DNA of 64,000 nucleotides from Apostichopus japonicus (Eukaryota; Echinodermata; Holothuroidea; Aspidochirotida; Stichopodidae): contig NC_092564.1 in NCBI RefSeq assembly GCF_037975245.1, positions 14,348,484-14,412,483 of the forward strand, given 5' to 3'. The number at the start of each line of letters is the position of its first letter. Positions within the stretch are counted from its first letter, which is position 1. Below are positions 61,504 to 64,000 of the stretch, piece by piece. A model generated the notes under the pieces. That model was not told where the DNA came from, ran no database searches, and was given only the letters and a program-made list of their open reading frames with translations. The translations under genes and the position numbers were made by a program.

Positions 61504-64000
61504 TCTTCCTACTGGATTGCATGCCGTATGGCTTAAAAGTAACCAAACAGTGAAAAGTATCCAGTTATTATTACTGCAGGCTCCAGGAGCAATTAACCCA
61601 AGGCTAAGACTCTCTTAAGGGTAGCCAAAAAAGAGTAGTGACATTAGCTATAAACTAAAATAACAATTGCAGAAACATGAAAGAAAAACTGGTCAAAAAA
61701 GCTATCATGCAAATATCTCTCAAATATAAACTATATTCACAAATGATAGGGACTGTCACAAAATACCGTTGCAATTTTAGTCAAACTTTTTAAAAAATAA
61801 GTCGCTGTTAAGTTGAAGGAACGAACCAACTGACTATAATGAGCATAAGTGTGAAATCAACTTGACTAGCACAGTATCAACATGCAACTAAAACTTAACA
61901 GCTCAAAATAAAACGAAACAAAATAGTCCGCGGCAAACCGCTGTGGTTACGAGAAGACTTTCTCAACCGTGTTGTCACTGAAGACAATCATCGGTCGATA
62001 CATCTGAGAATGTCACATCGGGTGTTAAACCAGCTCAGCTGTATTTGGTTTCAGATTTACGACAAGTTTAACCAAACCTAGCTTAATAACAGACATTAAG
62101 TGAAACTAAGACTCAGCAATTGATCAAAACCAATTAATCTTCTCTTTAGCTTTGTTTTTCTCTGCATGAATGATCATTAGCATGAATGTTCATTAGCGTG
62201 TAATTAATGAATTATATATAACTTTGTTTCTAAAACATTGTCCTCCTCCAGACAATTCGTTCATATAAAATTACAGAAGATCCCAGCAATATTTGACATT
62301 TTTCGAATTCTGAGACGCTGCCTTCATTTCTTTGAAATGAAACTTGTCTAGTTGATTATAACGTGCTACATGGCACTGTTATGGGATTTTCATGTTTCAA
62401 AATCACTGCCGAAAAGCTGATACTACTAAAGTTCTGCAACTTTATTTGGGAGGCATTAGATAATCCTTACTCAATTCAGTTCTGTTTAAACAGTTGCAAA
62501 ACTTATCATGAATAGAAATTTATTTCAAAAATAAATAATACCAGTTATCAATACATAATTAGAAACATTACTCATTCGATGCCCGATGAAGTGTGATGTT
62601 AATCAACATGCAACAGAGCCACTATAGTCTTAAAGTATAATATAGCATTGATTTTTGCATTACAATTTTACATTCTAATCTCTTAGTGCAATTTTATAGG
62701 AGCTGTACAGGTTTTCACAGATCTGTGCATTGTTCACTTGGGAATGCCCACCGCTACAGTACATGCCATTGAAGCATCACATACTGTACCGTGAACGTTG
62801 TCGACAGTTAAGTAAGAGTCCATCTTTTGAAGATGCCTTCATGTTGAACTGAGGATGAGACTGCGTTCACGGCAAGGAGGAAGGAGTCATTAGACAATTG
62901 ATGAATAAATGAGTTTATAACTATGCAACGCAGTGTTTTAATGAAAGTAATATATGCATTTTCAAGAGCATGAAAAATGTTTCTATGGATTCCTGCCACA
63001 TTACAATCTTTGACCTAAACTTTCTGCACAACAATTCCTGCGATTGAAAATATTCAAAGATCATGAAGAGTAAGCTTGATTAAAGCTTCATCTAGTAATG
63101 ACCTCAAGTTCACCATGATATCAAATTCTTAGCCTACGTGAATTAAACTAACTTTCCTACTCATAAAAGATTCATAATCAAATTTGTTGAAACTTCGTCC
63201 ATACAGAAAGGAGAAAGGAGAAGAATTTTGTGATTTTTCAAACTATGGTCCAATATATAATTCACAGATGACCCCTCATCTTGATCAGCTGGGGTGCAAC
63301 ATAATACATAACCTCCTTCTCCATCATAAGAAGATAGTTTGGTGAATACTGAAGCATTTCTGAGCAAGAAGGAATATATTAGGTTAACTTCCAACCAACA
63401 ACATTCTTGGCTATCTATCTGTGAGAAACACACTTTGCACAATGACTTGAAGTAACCATTATATGACCTTTGACCTCAAACCTCAGACCACTTCCAATTG
63501 GTTCCACACCCATTCCATTATCCCATTAGATTGAATACATATATATGTAAATAACCGTTTTTAACTTTTCATTGCAAGTACAGCCATTGAAATTATAGCT
63601 GGTAGTTGAAGACACAAATATAGGACACGTACAAAGTTAATCATCATAGCGACAAATCTGTCGGAATGTAATACAATTCCAATGCAAAATATGTTACATA
63701 AGCAAGTCGTTTTTGCATACATTTGCACCTAATCAGAATCACAATATGCATGAACTGCGACTCGTTTACATTAATTACCATTAACATCTTGTATGTTCAC
63801 TACATTTTTCTATGCTTACATTAGATGGTTAAGCATCGTTATGGTGATTCATGTGAATTGAACACTTGTTATTCTGTATTAGTAACTTGTACATGATCAT
63901 ATCCAATAGAATTGAGTACAAGAGGTATATGGTTATCACACTAATTATGCATTATCCTTCAGCCACTTCAACTCCAAACTACATACAAGTATTTATATCA
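61504..64000. other. Unique AT-rich stretch to the window end, no gene recognised
   Basis: Around 62095-62225 there is a cluster of TAATTA/CATTAG, ATGATCATTAGCATGAATG and CTTTGTTT motifs that might be regulatory. Frames of 63 and 93 codons on the minus strand (62808-62999, 63161-63442) have no recognised domain. No repeats were found. Confidence 0.4.

Overview
This 64 kb window is AT-rich, non-coding-looking animal DNA, most likely intergenic or intronic sequence from a marine invertebrate. There is no bacterial-style gene layout. The longest open frame is 144 codons, and no frame carries a protein domain I recognise apart from a broken LINE fragment. A deuterostome such as an echinoderm is my best guess. 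The guess rests on tRNA-derived SINEs, a CR1/L2-type LINE tail, T2/Kolobok-like and hAT-like miniature transposons, TTAGGG-type telomere-like repeats and many long (AT)n tracts. The species cannot be fixed from the sequence alone.

Layout. 1-9 kb: a G-rich ~125-148 bp minisatellite (1448-2110), a 42 bp minisatellite (5181-5305) and a miniature DNA transposon with an exact 8 bp target duplication (5639-6021). 8.7-12 kb: two minus-strand tRNA-derived SINE heads, each running into a long (AT)n tract. 15.9-16.4 kb: a ~90 bp minisatellite. 17-19 kb: a few open frames that might be exons (weak). 21.4 and 25.9 kb: one truncated and one fuller copy of a second SINE family ending in (ACAT)n. 27-30 kb: a G-quadruplex-prone minisatellite, then a 1.2 kb array of a 24 bp unit. 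32-33.7 kb: a LINE 3' end with two frameshifts, a 26 bp minisatellite and a 158 bp tandem duplication. 34.5-35.2 kb: a TA-flanked element with 16 bp perfect inverted ends that encloses telomere-like repeats, next to a Penelope-like 3' motif. 35.8-37.0 kb: a 1.2 kb array of a 16 bp unit. 39.2-40.3 kb: a 1.1 kb array of a 66 bp unit. 41.7-42.0 kb: a ~80 bp minisatellite. 42-64 kb: mostly unique sequence interrupted by a hAT-type MITE (47760-48111), a 46 bp-arm foldback (54254-54349), several (AT)n tracts and a ~600 bp TTAA-flanked long-inverted-repeat MITE (60902-61499).

How it works together: no gene network can be described. The window reads as a repeat landscape shaped by non-autonomous transposons, SINEs and tandem amplification. 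The three kilobase-scale arrays show higher-order organisation (292 bp, 64 bp and 264 bp super-periods). These arrays, and the four miniature transposons whose ends and target duplications can be read directly, are the best-supported observations. All functional statements about exons or enhancers here are low-confidence inference.
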